NCBI GenBank assembly: GCA_035693165.1
Contig: DASSGZ010000613.1
Location: 1 to 10,076, forward strand
DNA from: JAICKM01 sp035693165
GTDB lineage: Bacteria > Chloroflexota > Chloroflexia > QHBQ01 > JAICKM01
Direction of reading: 5' to 3'
Length of the DNA: 10,076 bases
Position 1 is the stretch's first letter. Every line of letters begins with the position of its first letter. Shown piece after piece: positions 1-5,513 of this stretch. The translations under genes were made by a program, and so were the position numbers. The notes below the pieces were generated by a model. That model was given only the letters and a program-made list of their open reading frames with translations, did not search any database and was not told where the DNA came from.

Positions 1-1
1 C

Positions 2-196
2 GGTGCGGGCGTGTTCACCCTCTACGCCCACCTGTCGGCTTTCCGGGTGCAGGTGGGCCAGGAGGTGGCGACGGGCGATGTGCTGGGGCTGGTGGGCAGC
101 ACGGGGAACGCGACCGGGCCGCATCTGCACTGGGAAGTCCATGTGGCCGGGACGTATGTGGAACCGCAAGAATGGCTGGCGCGCACTTTTCCGTGA
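2..196 (+). CDS. M23/LytM-family peptidoglycan endopeptidase, C-terminal fragment
   Basis: This is the last 64 codons of a gene that begins left of the window; the reading frame is open from base 2 to the TGA at 194-196. The residues match the end of the M23 (LytM/lysostaphin-type) zinc peptidase domain: a YAHLS segment, a Gly-rich VGQEVATGDVLGLVGSTG stretch, then the GPHLHWEV signature whose HxH supplies a zinc ligand and a catalytic histidine. Family knowledge: these enzymes cut peptide cross-links in peptidoglycan outside the membrane, or act as catalytically dead activators. Here both histidines of HLH and that of YAHLS are present, so this end looks catalytically competent. The domain ends about 15 residues before the stop, so it is the C-terminal domain of the protein, as is usual when LysM or coiled-coil segments precede it; those would lie outside the window. 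Confidence 0.9.
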   Translation, partial: GAGVFTLYAHLSAFRVQVGQEVATGDVLGLVGSTGNATGPHLHWEVHVAGTYVEPQEWLARTFP

Positions 197-280
197 GCCG
201 CCGCCTCCGGCCCTGTTGTTTGCCCCTTTTCCCCTGGTAAGATGACCTCTCCCCGGCATTCCGCCGCCCTGCCTCCGCGC

Positions 281-488
281 CGAGACTCTTCGCTGCGCTC
301 AGAGTGACACGGGCAGGGGATGCCTCGCGCCCGCTGTAGGGGCCGGTTTCAAGCCGGCCCGTGTGCTTGGCCCCGCCCCGAGACTCTTCGCTGCGCCCAG
401 AGTGACAAGGGCCGGCGCCGAGACTCTTCGCTGCGGCTCAGAGTGACAAGGGCCGGCGCCGAGACTCTTCGTCGCGCTCAGAGTGACA
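281..488. repeat. Four copies of a ~29-bp dispersed element (family A), same orientation
   Basis: Copies lie at 281-309, 379-407, 419-448 and 460-488. Each begins CGAGACTCTTCG and ends CAGAGTGACA. The last three are separated by an identical 11-bp linker (AGGGCCGGCGC), so 379-499 is a tandem array with units of 40, 41 and 40 bp. The third copy has one inserted G and the fourth has TCG in place of CTG in the middle. Three more copies with a GGA centre lie at 7806-7920. Read on the minus strand, each copy can fold: ACTCT pairs with AGAGT, followed by a G-A/A-G tandem mismatch and two G-C pairs around a 3-nt loop. Because the linkers are identical this is not CRISPR. No coding signal is visible here; it is best read as a non-coding dispersed repeat. 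Confidence 0.85.
336..362. repeat. Family B hairpin repeat (GTAGGGGCCGG type), copy 1
   Basis: GTAGGGGCCGGTTTC followed by AAGCCGGCCC. Bases 340-346 (GGGCCGG) pair perfectly with 354-360 across a 7-nt loop. The same unit recurs at 3601-3628 and 3701-3730. It is embedded between family A copies and has no coding content. Confidence 0.8.
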
Positions 489-492
489 AGGG

Positions 493-533
493 CCGGCGCC
501 ACCGCCGCCCAGCATAGACGGCGGTGGCGCCGG
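493..533. repeat. Perfect 14-bp hairpin closing the tandem array
   Basis: Bases 493-506 (CCGGCGCCACCGCC) are exactly complementary to 520-533, with a 13-nt loop. The left arm begins inside the linker of the last tandem unit, so array and hairpin are fused. There is no T-run on either side, which argues against a classical intrinsic terminator; it could still block transcription or be a repeat-element end. Confidence 0.75.
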
Positions 534-614
534 GTTGTCGTGTGCGGTGTGACTAATCCCTGCGGATGCCGTCCTGAAGGATGATGCGCGGCGTGGGGCG
601 GCAAGCGGTGACAA

Positions 615-650
615 ATGCCCCGCCCCTGCCGTCTGGAGGGTATGGGGCAT
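615..650 (-). terminator. Possible terminator of the minus-strand 123-residue gene
   Basis: ATGCCCC (615-621) and GGGGCAT (644-650) form a 7-bp stem. On the minus strand it lies 46 nt past the stop codon at 697-699 and is followed by a short T-rich stretch (TTTGT). The loop is long (22 nt) and the T-run weak, so this is only a candidate. A 10-bp palindrome, CGGCTAGCCG, sits at 656-665 just before it. Confidence 0.35.
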
Positions 651-696
651 GTGTTCGGCTAGCCGGCAGGCCAGGCGGAACGCTGGGCGGGCCGGG

Positions 697-1068
697 TTAG
701 AATTCGACCTGCCGGGCGGTGCCGTGGAGCGTCAGGGCACGGTAGCTCTGCCGTACCGGCGCCAGGCTCTCGGTTTGCGTGGTGGTGAGAATGGCGACGG
801 TTTGCAGCGCCGCTTCCGTCTCGTCCCCCCGCAGGTTGATCGCCGGGATCAGCAGGGTCAGGCGGCGATTGTGGATGGCCGTCACCTCGATGACGATGGT
901 GACCTGGGTGCCGATCTCGGTTTCCTCCGTGCGAATATCCGGCCCGCTGGCGGTCACGTTGTGTTGCCGATCCTGATAGTGGAGCTGGGGTTTGCCGGCG
1001 AAGCTGGTGCTCGAATAGGTGATCTGCGTATGCTCACCATGCAGCACGTACTGGTTGGGCTGGGACAT
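697..1068 (-). CDS. Conserved hypothetical all-beta protein, 123 aa
   Basis: The start is placed at the ATG at 1068 (MSQPNQYVLHGEH): GGAGG lies 8 nt upstream of it, whereas the in-frame ATG five codons earlier has no ribosome site and overlaps that GGAGG. The protein has no signal peptide, membrane segment or cysteine. It reads as alternating hydrophobic/polar strands (QITYSSTSF, VTIVIEVTAI, RRLTLLIPAINL, QTVAILTTTQT) ending in GTARQVEF, so a small beta-barrel or sandwich is likely. It resembles a conserved hypothetical family I associate with GKPQLHYQD and TEIGT motifs, but I cannot name it or give a function. It is transcribed away from 1258-1512, so the 190 bp between them is a divergent control region, although no clear promoter was recognised for this gene. 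Confidence 0.8.
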   Translation of the reverse strand: MSQPNQYVLHGEHTQITYSSTSFAGKPQLHYQDRQHNVTASGPDIRTEETEIGTQVTIVIEVTAIHNRRLTLLIPAINLRGDETEAALQTVAILTTTQTESLAPVRQSYRALTLHGTARQVEF

Positions 1069-1230
1069 GGTCGTATCCTCCATGATTGGCCGCGGCGGGT
1101 GGGGGTGGCTGCCGGTCCGCGGCGCCTGACGCGCCCGGTCGCCGGTGCCCCGCTTCGTCTGCTTACCTGAATGGCGCGGATGGCGAACAGGTTACGGGAC
1201 AGAGGAAAGCGCGCCGCTGGGGATGGAGTG

Positions 1231-1253
1231 TGCTATGATAGCGCCAGGAGGTG
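1231..1253 (+). promoter_or_regulatory. Extended -10 promoter candidate and strong Shine-Dalgarno for the 84-aa gene
   Basis: TGC-TATGAT (1231-1239) is an extended -10 box. No -35 is recognisable at 16-18 bp. A perfect AGGAGGTG at 1246-1253 decides the ATG at 1258. If the -10 is real, transcription would start near 1246, leaving a leader that is little more than the ribosome site. That is unusually short and lowers confidence in the promoter, though not in the ribosome site. Confidence 0.45.
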
Positions 1254-1257
1254 CGCT

Positions 1258-1512
1258 ATGGCAAAAGAAGTGATCCTGACCCTGGCGGACGACACATACG
1301 CGGCATTGGCGGCCTGGGCGGGCGGCGCGGACCAGGTCGCCCCTTATCTACAACGGCTGGTGGAGTCGATACTGGCTCACCCGGCGCAGGAAGAGCAACC
1401 CGTGCGGCGGGGGCGCGCGCCGGGCATGCCCGCCATCTCGCCCGGCGCCGACGACGAAGACCTGCTCCATCTGCTGGCCGAAGACCAGCGCTGGGGCGGG
1501 CCGGGCGGCTGA
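1258..1512 (+). CDS. Small RHH/antitoxin-like hypothetical protein, 84 aa
   Basis: The ATG at 1258 follows a perfect AGGAGGTG with a 4-nt gap. The frame is open further upstream but would run through the ribosome site. Residues 1-40 (MAKEVILTLADDTYAAL, then a helix and PYLQRLVESIL) have the pattern of a ribbon-helix-helix DNA-binding or antitoxin N-terminus: a short beta strand followed by two helices. Residues 42-68 are basic, Pro-rich and probably disordered. The tail (DDEDLLHLLAEDQRW) is an acidic amphipathic helix of the sort antitoxins use to wrap a toxin. No PIN, RelE or other toxin is next to it; the following gene encodes a cysteine-motif protein. The RHH assignment is inference from pattern only, and a plain hypothetical protein is the safe label. 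Confidence 0.7.
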   Translation: MAKEVILTLADDTYAALAAWAGGADQVAPYLQRLVESILAHPAQEEQPVRRGRAPGMPAISPGADDEDLLHLLAEDQRWGGPGG

Positions 1513-1634
1513 ATCCCGTCCGGCGGATGTCTCCGAATCAATAAGCCAGGCCCTGGCGGCTCCCAGGCTGCCGGACGACAGGGCCCCTGGCTGGAAGCGC
1601 AGCGTCCGCCGGCGTTGCGGGAAAGGATCGCCTC

Positions 1635-1859
1635 ATGAACCTGCAGCAAGCGATGCTTGCGGCCCAACTGGCCCATGCCAAGGCGGCGGCCGCCCAGGAC
1701 CTGATCGACGATGTGGACAGAATACTGCGTCCCGTCGGCATCCGGCTGTATCGCTGGGCGCCCGCCGGGCCGGTCTGTCCGCGGTGCCGGCGGGAAGATA
1801 ATTGGGTCGAGCAGGTGGGCACGCATGAAATCTATTGCCGCTGCCAGGTAGCCGGCTAG
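1635..1859 (+). CDS. Small protein with CxxC/CxC putative zinc site, 74 aa
   Basis: The ATG at 1635 is preceded by GGAAAGGA with 7 nt spacing. Residues 1-30 form an Ala/Gln-rich amphipathic helix (LQQAMLAAQLAHAKAAAAQDLIDDVDRIL). The C-terminal half holds C48-P-R-C51 and C68-R-C70, a plausible four-cysteine zinc site with 16 residues between the pairs, as in a minimal zinc ribbon. There is no signal peptide or membrane segment. It lies 122 bp after the 84-aa gene in the same direction, so co-transcription is possible but not shown. I do not recognise a named family. A role in binding nucleic acid or protein through the helix plus zinc knuckle is conceivable but unsupported. Confidence 0.7.
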   Translation: MNLQQAMLAAQLAHAKAAAAQDLIDDVDRILRPVGIRLYRWAPAGPVCPRCRREDNWVEQVGTHEIYCRCQVAG

Positions 1860-2075
1860 CCTCGCCCCGCAACCGGACCGGTCGCGGCCCCGCCGTGATA
1901 ACCTCTCGCTGCCGCCGTTCTAACTGCAAAGTCTTAATGAGCAGGGCGGCGCCACCGGCAGCCGGCCCTGCGTGCGAACAGCATTCAGTGCCCGATCGGG
2001 CGGCAGGCGGCCGTGCTCCGGCCCCGGCGCGGCCCCGCGCGGTGGCGCCGGGCGGCCCGGCCGGTCAATGGGTGG

Positions 2076-2082
2076 AAAGGAG
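2076..2082 (+). promoter_or_regulatory. Ribosome binding site fixing the hydrolase start
   Basis: AAAGGAG is 7 nt before the ATG at 2090. The frame stays open back to 1835, but that extension overlaps the preceding gene and encodes low-complexity Arg/Pro/Ala sequence, so 2090 is preferred. The 1860-2089 gap otherwise shows nothing I can name. Confidence 0.7.
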
Positions 2083-2089
2083 TCGGCGC

Positions 2090-3577
2090 ATGGCGAGCGC
2101 GGCGAACGAGAGCGAAAATCCGGCGGACCTGAGCGTCCCCACGACCACGGAGGGCGCCGGCCCGCCTGCCGCCCCCGATATCGCCGCTGAACCGGCGGCG
2201 GCGCCGGATGGACCGCGCGTGAGCGGGCCGATCCTGCCGATGCCGGCGGCGGCCATCGGTATGGCGAACCCGCTCAAGAGCGGGCGCGAGGTGGCCGCGC
2301 AGCACTTTGTGAACCTGCTGGCGCGGGGCTATTATGCCGAGGCCGCCGAGAGTTTCGCGCCCGACGTGCGCGCCGCTGTTCCCCCGGAGGCGCTGGAGTC
2401 GGCCTGGCTGCGGCTGATCGACCAGGTGGGGCCGCTGAAGCGCCACCTGGCGGCCACCGGCGGGCGCCTGTTGCAACACGACGTGGTGCGCGACACCTGC
2501 GAGTTCGCCGCCACGACGCTGGACCTCCAGGTCATCTTCGACGCCGCCGGGTATGTGGCCGGGTTCCAGTGGTTGCCGCTGCCCGGCGAACACATCTCGG
2601 ATCTGCTGTACGATCCGCCGGAGTATGTGCGCCAAGCCGCCTTCCATGATCGCGCCGTCGAGGTCGGCAGCCCGCCCTGGACGCTACCCGGCATGGTCAG
2701 CCTGCCGATGGGCGACGGCCCGTTCCCGGCGGTCGTACTCATCCAGGGCGCCGGCCCGCAGGATCTCGACGCTACGGCGGGGCCGCTGAAGCCGTTCCGC
2801 GACCTGGCCTGGGGCCTGGCCTCGGCCAACACCGCCGCGCTGCGCTACGACAAGCGCACCTATGTCTACGGCGCAACGCTGCCGTTGGAGCCCAATTTCA
2901 CCGTCGAGGAAGAAGTGGTGAACGACGCGCTGGCGGCGATCGCGCTCTTGCGCGGGATGCTGAAGGTCGATGCGCGGCGGATTTTCCTGCTGGGCCACGG
3001 CGTCGGCGGCTCGTTGCTGCCGCGCATCGCCGCCCGCGACCCGCACCTCGCCGGGCTGATCATCCTCGATGGGATCACGCGCCGCCCCGAAGAGATGCTG
3101 ATGGACCAGTTCACCCGGCTGTACACCCGCCACGGCCCGCCCACGCCCGAACAGGAACAGGAACTGGCCGTGCTGGAGGCCCAGGTAGCCCGCCTGCACG
3201 ATCCGCAATTGCCGGACACCACGCCCGCCGGGCAGTTGCCGCTGGGGCTGCCCGCATCCTACTGGCGCGACCTGCGGGCCTACCGGCCCGCCGAGGTGGC
3301 CCGCACGCTGCCCCAGCCGATGCTGATCATGCAAGGCGAGCGCGACTACCAGGCGACCATGGCCGACTTCCAGCTATGGCAAGACGCCCTGGCCGGGCGG
3401 CCCCAGGTGGAGCTACGCACCTTCCCCACGCTCAACCCTCCGCTGATCCCAGAGGAAGACCGCCGCACACCCGACGACTTCCAGGCGGCCAACCATGTCC
3501 CGGCGGAAGTGGTCGAATACATCGGCAATTGGATCCGCCGCCAACCGCCCCGCGGCGCCGCCGGCCCCCGCTCATAG
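2090..3577 (+). CDS. DUF3887 + alpha/beta-hydrolase protein with Ser-to-Gly at the nucleophile elbow
   Basis: 495 residues, no signal peptide. Residues 1-60 are Pro/Ala-rich and probably disordered. Residues ~62-165 match a DUF3887-type (NTF2-like) domain: AAQHFVNLLARGYYAEAAESF and a paired GPLKR segment. Residues ~180-490 are an alpha/beta hydrolase with the hallmarks of this two-domain family: FPAVVLIQGAGPQDLD near the oxyanion strand, FRDLAWGLAS, LRYDKRT (251-257), DARRIFLLGHGVGG, LAGLIILDG. Family members normally read GHSxGG at the elbow, where serine is the nucleophile; here residue 304 is Gly (GGC, 2999-3001). The expected acid (D419 in QGERDYQ) and histidine (H469 in NHVPAEVVEYI) remain. 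The fold therefore looks intact but classical esterase/peptidase chemistry should be lost; S308 four residues on is not an obvious substitute. The gene stands alone, with a strong hairpin 25 bp after the stop. Confidence 0.9.
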   Translation: MASAANESENPADLSVPTTTEGAGPPAAPDIAAEPAAAPDGPRVSGPILPMPAAAIGMANPLKSGREVAAQHFVNLLARGYYAEAAESFAPDVRAAVPPEALESAWLRLIDQVGPLKRHLAATGGRLLQHDVVRDTCEFAATTLDLQVIFDAAGYVAGFQWLPLPGEHISDLLYDPPEYVRQAAFHDRAVEVGSPPWTLPGMVSLPMGDGPFPAVVLIQGAGPQDLDATAGPLKPFRDLAWGLASANTAALRYDKRTYVYGATLPLEPNFTVEEEVVNDALAAIALLRGMLKVDARRIFLLGHGVGGSLLPRIAARDPHLAGLIILDGITRRPEEMLMDQFTRLYTRHGPPTPEQEQELAVLEAQVARLHDPQLPDTTPAGQLPLGLPASYWRDLRAYRPAEVARTLPQPMLIMQGERDYQATMADFQLWQDALAGRPQVELRTFPTLNPPLIPEEDRRTPDDFQAANHVPAEVVEYIGNWIRRQPPRGAAGPRS

Positions 3578-3600
3578 CCGGGACCGGCCTTTCCACCCGA

Positions 3601-3628
3601 TAGGGGCCGGTTCGCCAACCGGCCCCGT
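3601..3628 (+). terminator. Perfect 10-bp hairpin after the hydrolase gene (family B repeat, copy 2)
   Basis: GGGGCCGGTT (3603-3612) and AACCGGCCCC (3617-3626) pair perfectly around a CGCC loop, 25 bp past the stop codon. It is followed by GTCGCCTTTCC, only a weak T-run. It belongs to the same repeat family as 336-362 and 3701-3730, so it may be a repeat that doubles as a terminator. Confidence 0.6.
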
Positions 3629-3641
3629 CGCCTTTCCCCGC

Positions 3642-3669
3642 GTGACGGCGCCGGTGGGCCACCGGTCAC
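3642..3669. repeat. Palindrome CCGGTGG-G-CCACCGG with outer GTGA/TCAC pairing
   Basis: 3651-3657 pairs with 3659-3665. GTGA (3642-3645) and TCAC (3666-3669) can extend the stem past a 5-nt bulge. It sits between two family B repeats in a gene-free gap. Confidence 0.5.
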
Positions 3670-3700
3670 TTCGCCTTTCCGTATCAGGATTATCCCCGCT

Positions 3701-3730
3701 GTAGGGGCCGGTTTCAAACCTGCCCGTTGC
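3701..3730. repeat. Family B hairpin repeat, copy 3
   Basis: GTAGGGGCCGGTTTC followed by AAACCTGCCCGTTGC. GGGC (3705-3708) pairs with GCCC (3722-3725), and GGT pairs with ACC inside a single C/T mismatch. It is nearly identical to copy 1 (336-362), 3.4 kb away. Confidence 0.75.
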
Positions 3731-4060
3731 CGACAGGCGGCGCGTTACACCGTGCGCGAGGGGGACGGGGCGGGCCACGCGCACGACTATGACCGGCCGT
3801 CTGCTCCTTGCCCTCATCATGCGCAATGATCATGGCCGGGCGCGAACGTTCGGCGCCGGTGGATCTGTATGTAGTGTAGGGGTTCCGCGCGGGGCCGGCA
3901 TCTGCCCATATACGGATTACCGGCCTGTACCTTCGTGCAGCCCGGCGTGGGTCGCCGCGGGGCGCCGGGCGGGGCAAAGTGAGCAGATTCTGACCTGGCG
4001 GATGAACAGACGCCCGCCCTATGATGAGGTTACACGAGCGGTGATGCGGTTTAGTCGCGT
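3731..4060. other. Gene-free stretch before the receiver gene
   Basis: Open frames here have no ribosome site and translate to Arg/Gly/Pro-rich sequence with no recognisable domain, so I call no gene. A TATGAT at 4020-4025 could be the -10 box of the receiver gene (leader of about 45 nt), but no -35 is found at normal spacing. No tRNA, riboswitch or mobile element was recognised. Confidence 0.5.
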
Positions 4061-4074
4061 GAAAGGAGCGCCAA

Positions 4075-4461
4075 ATGACTCGTCTGTCGGTTGTGCTGGT
4101 GGGTGATGCCGAGTGCCGGGCCGCGATCAAGGGCCGCCTGCGCGGGCGTCGCGACGTGACGATTGCCGGCGAGATCGGTGCGGCGAGCGCGTTGCGGCTC
4201 ATCCCCCTGGTGGCGCCGGATGTCGTCGTGCTGGAGTGGGCCGCGGCAGATGTGAACGCGCTGACCGTTTTGCCCTGGCTGCACACGCTGCCTGACGCGC
4301 CCTGGATTATCGCCCTGGGGGCGACCTCGGGGGTGGCGGAACAGCAACTGGTCCAGGCGCTGGGCGCGGATGCCTACGCGACCCTGGAGGGGCCACTGCC
4401 CCTCACGACGGCGCTGGACCGGGTCGCCGCCCTTCATGGTCCGGTGCCCCACGCCGCCTGA
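4075..4461 (+). CDS. Single-domain degenerate receiver (pseudo-response regulator), 128 aa
   Basis: The ATG at 4075 follows AAAGGAG with 6 nt spacing. The sequence has the receiver (CheY-like) beta-alpha layout: LSVVLVGDAECRAAI (beta1/alpha1), VTIAGEIG (beta2), PDVVVLEWAAADV (beta3), APWIIALGATSG (beta4) and GADAYATLEGPLPL (beta5). No output domain follows; the protein ends at HGPVPHAA. Two key positions differ from the family: the phospho-acceptor Asp at the end of beta3 is Glu54, and the invariant Lys after beta5 (as in GYLLKD) is Leu104. The acidic pair after beta1 is reduced to D11. Thr84 of the conserved Thr/Ser position seems kept. It should therefore not accept a phosphate in the normal way and may be locked in one state or act as a binding scaffold. 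No histidine kinase is adjacent. Confidence 0.8.
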   Translation: MTRLSVVLVGDAECRAAIKGRLRGRRDVTIAGEIGAASALRLIPLVAPDVVVLEWAAADVNALTVLPWLHTLPDAPWIIALGATSGVAEQQLVQALGADAYATLEGPLPLTTALDRVAALHGPVPHAA

Positions 4462-4498
4462 GTCTGCGCTACCTGACTCGCACATCCGTTCATAGGTT

Positions 4499-4577
4499 CA
4501 CCGCAAAGGCGCGCAGAACGCGAAGGGTTTTTATTTATATGGATTTCGTTCTTCGCGCCCTGCGCGCCTTCGCGGTG
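4499..4577. repeat. 27-bp inverted repeat with AT-rich loop; possible terminator of the receiver gene
   Basis: The arms at 4499-4525 (CACCGCAAAGGCGCGCAG...) and 4551-4577 are complementary at 24 of 27 positions, around a 25-nt loop that is the most AT-rich patch nearby (GGTTTTTATTTATATGG). It begins 38 bp after the receiver stop and ends 17 bp before the next promoter, so it insulates the two genes. The arm sequence resembles dispersed repeats of the type CGCAAAGGCGCGCAGAACGC, so it may be a repeat element used as a terminator. Confidence 0.75.
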
Positions 4578-4594
4578 CAGCAGATCAACCCTGC

Positions 4595-4623
4595 TTGACG
4601 CTCTCGTGGCGCTGTGCTATGCT
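4595..4623 (+). promoter_or_regulatory. Near-consensus sigma70-type promoter of the sensor-like gene
   Basis: TTGACG (4595-4600), a 17-bp spacer, then TATGCT (4618-4623), with TGC immediately before the -10 (extended -10). This is the best promoter in the window. The predicted start near 4630 leaves a leader of about 107 nt before the ATG at 4737. The frame of that gene is open upstream through the promoter, which shows that the longer start is wrong. Confidence 0.75.
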
Positions 4624-4736
4624 GCGCCTGGGCAGCCGTCCGCGCCGGTGCGTCCCCACGCGGGAGTGCCCTCGACGTCATATCTCGGGAACCGTCCCGC
4701 CGGGCCGGTTGGGCACGCGTGATGGGAGCGGCCTCC

Positions 4737-5171
4737 ATGCTGATGACGAATCCGACCGGACTATGGCTCGCGGCGCTGGTCCGCGCCCGGCTGGCGGCCA
4801 TGGCCAACGCTGCCGCCGCCGCGGCTCACCGCGATTTCCCCCTCTATCAGGCGGTGCCGCCGGCCGAAATCGCCGCCGTGTTCGCCATTGCCTATCGCGT
4901 GCTGGCCGAGTCGCTGGAGATCGGCGACCTGCTGCCGCTGCACAGCTACATCCGCGAAGTGGGTGCGGCGCGATTGCGCGGCGGTGCGACGCCTGCCGAC
5001 CTGGTGGCGCTGGGCGAGATCATGCTCGCCGAGGTCCAGACCGTCATCGAGCAGACGCGGACCGGCGACCCCGCCCGCGCCGAGGCCGCCCTGCGGCTCT
5101 GGGAACCGATTGCCCGCGGCATTCGCCGGATCCTGACCGATCTGCCCCAGGAACCGCTGCCCGCGGCGTAA
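4737..5171 (+). CDS. Stand-alone helical sensor-like protein (RsbR/PucR N-terminal type), 144 aa
   Basis: The ATG at 4737 has GGGAG 8 nt upstream; earlier in-frame ATGs lie in the leader. The protein is almost all helix: an Ala-rich first helix (ALVRARLAAMANAAAAAAH), then PLYQAVPPAEIAAVFAIAYRVLAESL, EIGDLLPLHSYIREVGAARLRGG and ATPADLVALGEIMLAEVQTVIEQ, and a last helix LWEPIARGIRRILTDL. The pattern Y-x-x-[VL]-P ... D-x-x-x-L ... Y-x-x-x-x-x-x-R-x-x-G ... [DE]-L resembles helical input domains fused to STAS, PAS or HTH output domains in RsbR- and PucR-like regulators. Here no output domain follows, and nothing after the stop restores one. Either it works by partner binding or it is the remnant of a larger regulator. 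Function is inferred from pattern only. Confidence 0.65.
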   Translation: MLMTNPTGLWLAALVRARLAAMANAAAAAAHRDFPLYQAVPPAEIAAVFAIAYRVLAESLEIGDLLPLHSYIREVGAARLRGGATPADLVALGEIMLAEVQTVIEQTRTGDPARAEAALRLWEPIARGIRRILTDLPQEPLPAA

Positions 5172-5228
5172 ACCCGACCTCCCAAGACTCGTCCGCGTGG
5201 TGCGCAGCGGGGCTACGGTTGCCGCCAG

Positions 5229-5256
5229 TCCATCGATCGGCGGAGCAACCGATGGA
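5229..5256. repeat. Small inverted repeat TCCATCG...CGATGGA
   Basis: A 7-bp stem with a 14-nt loop, about 58 bp after the sensor-like gene; ATCGG/CCGAT offers an alternative inner pairing. There is no T-run, so a terminator role is weak. Confidence 0.35.
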
Positions 5257-5285
5257 TACCGGGGCAGATTCCCGGCGCCGGCCAG

Positions 5286-5314
5286 TTGCGCGGGACCGGG
5301 TCTTGGAGTAGACT
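5286..5314 (+). promoter_or_regulatory. Possible promoter of the reductase gene with a ~190-nt leader
   Basis: TTGCGC (5286-5291), 17 bp, TAGACT (5309-5314). Both boxes deviate from consensus. If real, the leader contains a tight hairpin, ACCCGCC-CT-GGCGGGT (5459-5474), 26 nt before the ribosome site AGGAGGG (5500-5506). No known riboswitch consensus was recognised in the leader. The 5172-5513 gap shows no credible gene. Confidence 0.3.
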
Positions 5315-5513
5315 GAAGACATAGATCGCCTTGCGGCGGTTTGCTCCGCCCGGCCACGGGCCGTCCTCGATCGCGTCCTCACTCCCCAACCGCGTGCCGG
5401 CACACAGGGTCGCGGGGGTGTCACCGGGCACGCCCCCAGGAAAGATTGGCTGCCCGATACCCGCCCTGGCGGGTGGGCGGGCGCGGGCACGGGGTGCAGA
5501 GGAGGGTAGCGCC

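Noticed and set aside
379..499. CRISPR-like array with a ~40-bp period
   Set aside because: The 'spacers' are identical 11-bp linkers, the unit is a dispersed repeat found again at 7806-7920, and no cas gene is present.
1171..1257. Upstream start for the 84-aa gene
   Set aside because: The extension would run through the AGGAGGTG ribosome site and the possible -10 box, and has no ribosome site of its own.
1835..2089. N-terminal extension of the hydrolase gene
   Set aside because: It overlaps the previous gene, is low-complexity and lacks a ribosome site; AAAGGAG at 2076-2082 supports the start at 2090.
3789..4106. Open frame of 105 codons before the receiver
   Set aside because: No ribosome site, no domain-like sequence, and it overlaps the start of the receiver gene.
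5320..5513. Riboswitch (cobalamin type) in the reductase leader
   Set aside because: Several GC-rich hairpins are present but no B12-box or other aptamer consensus could be matched.
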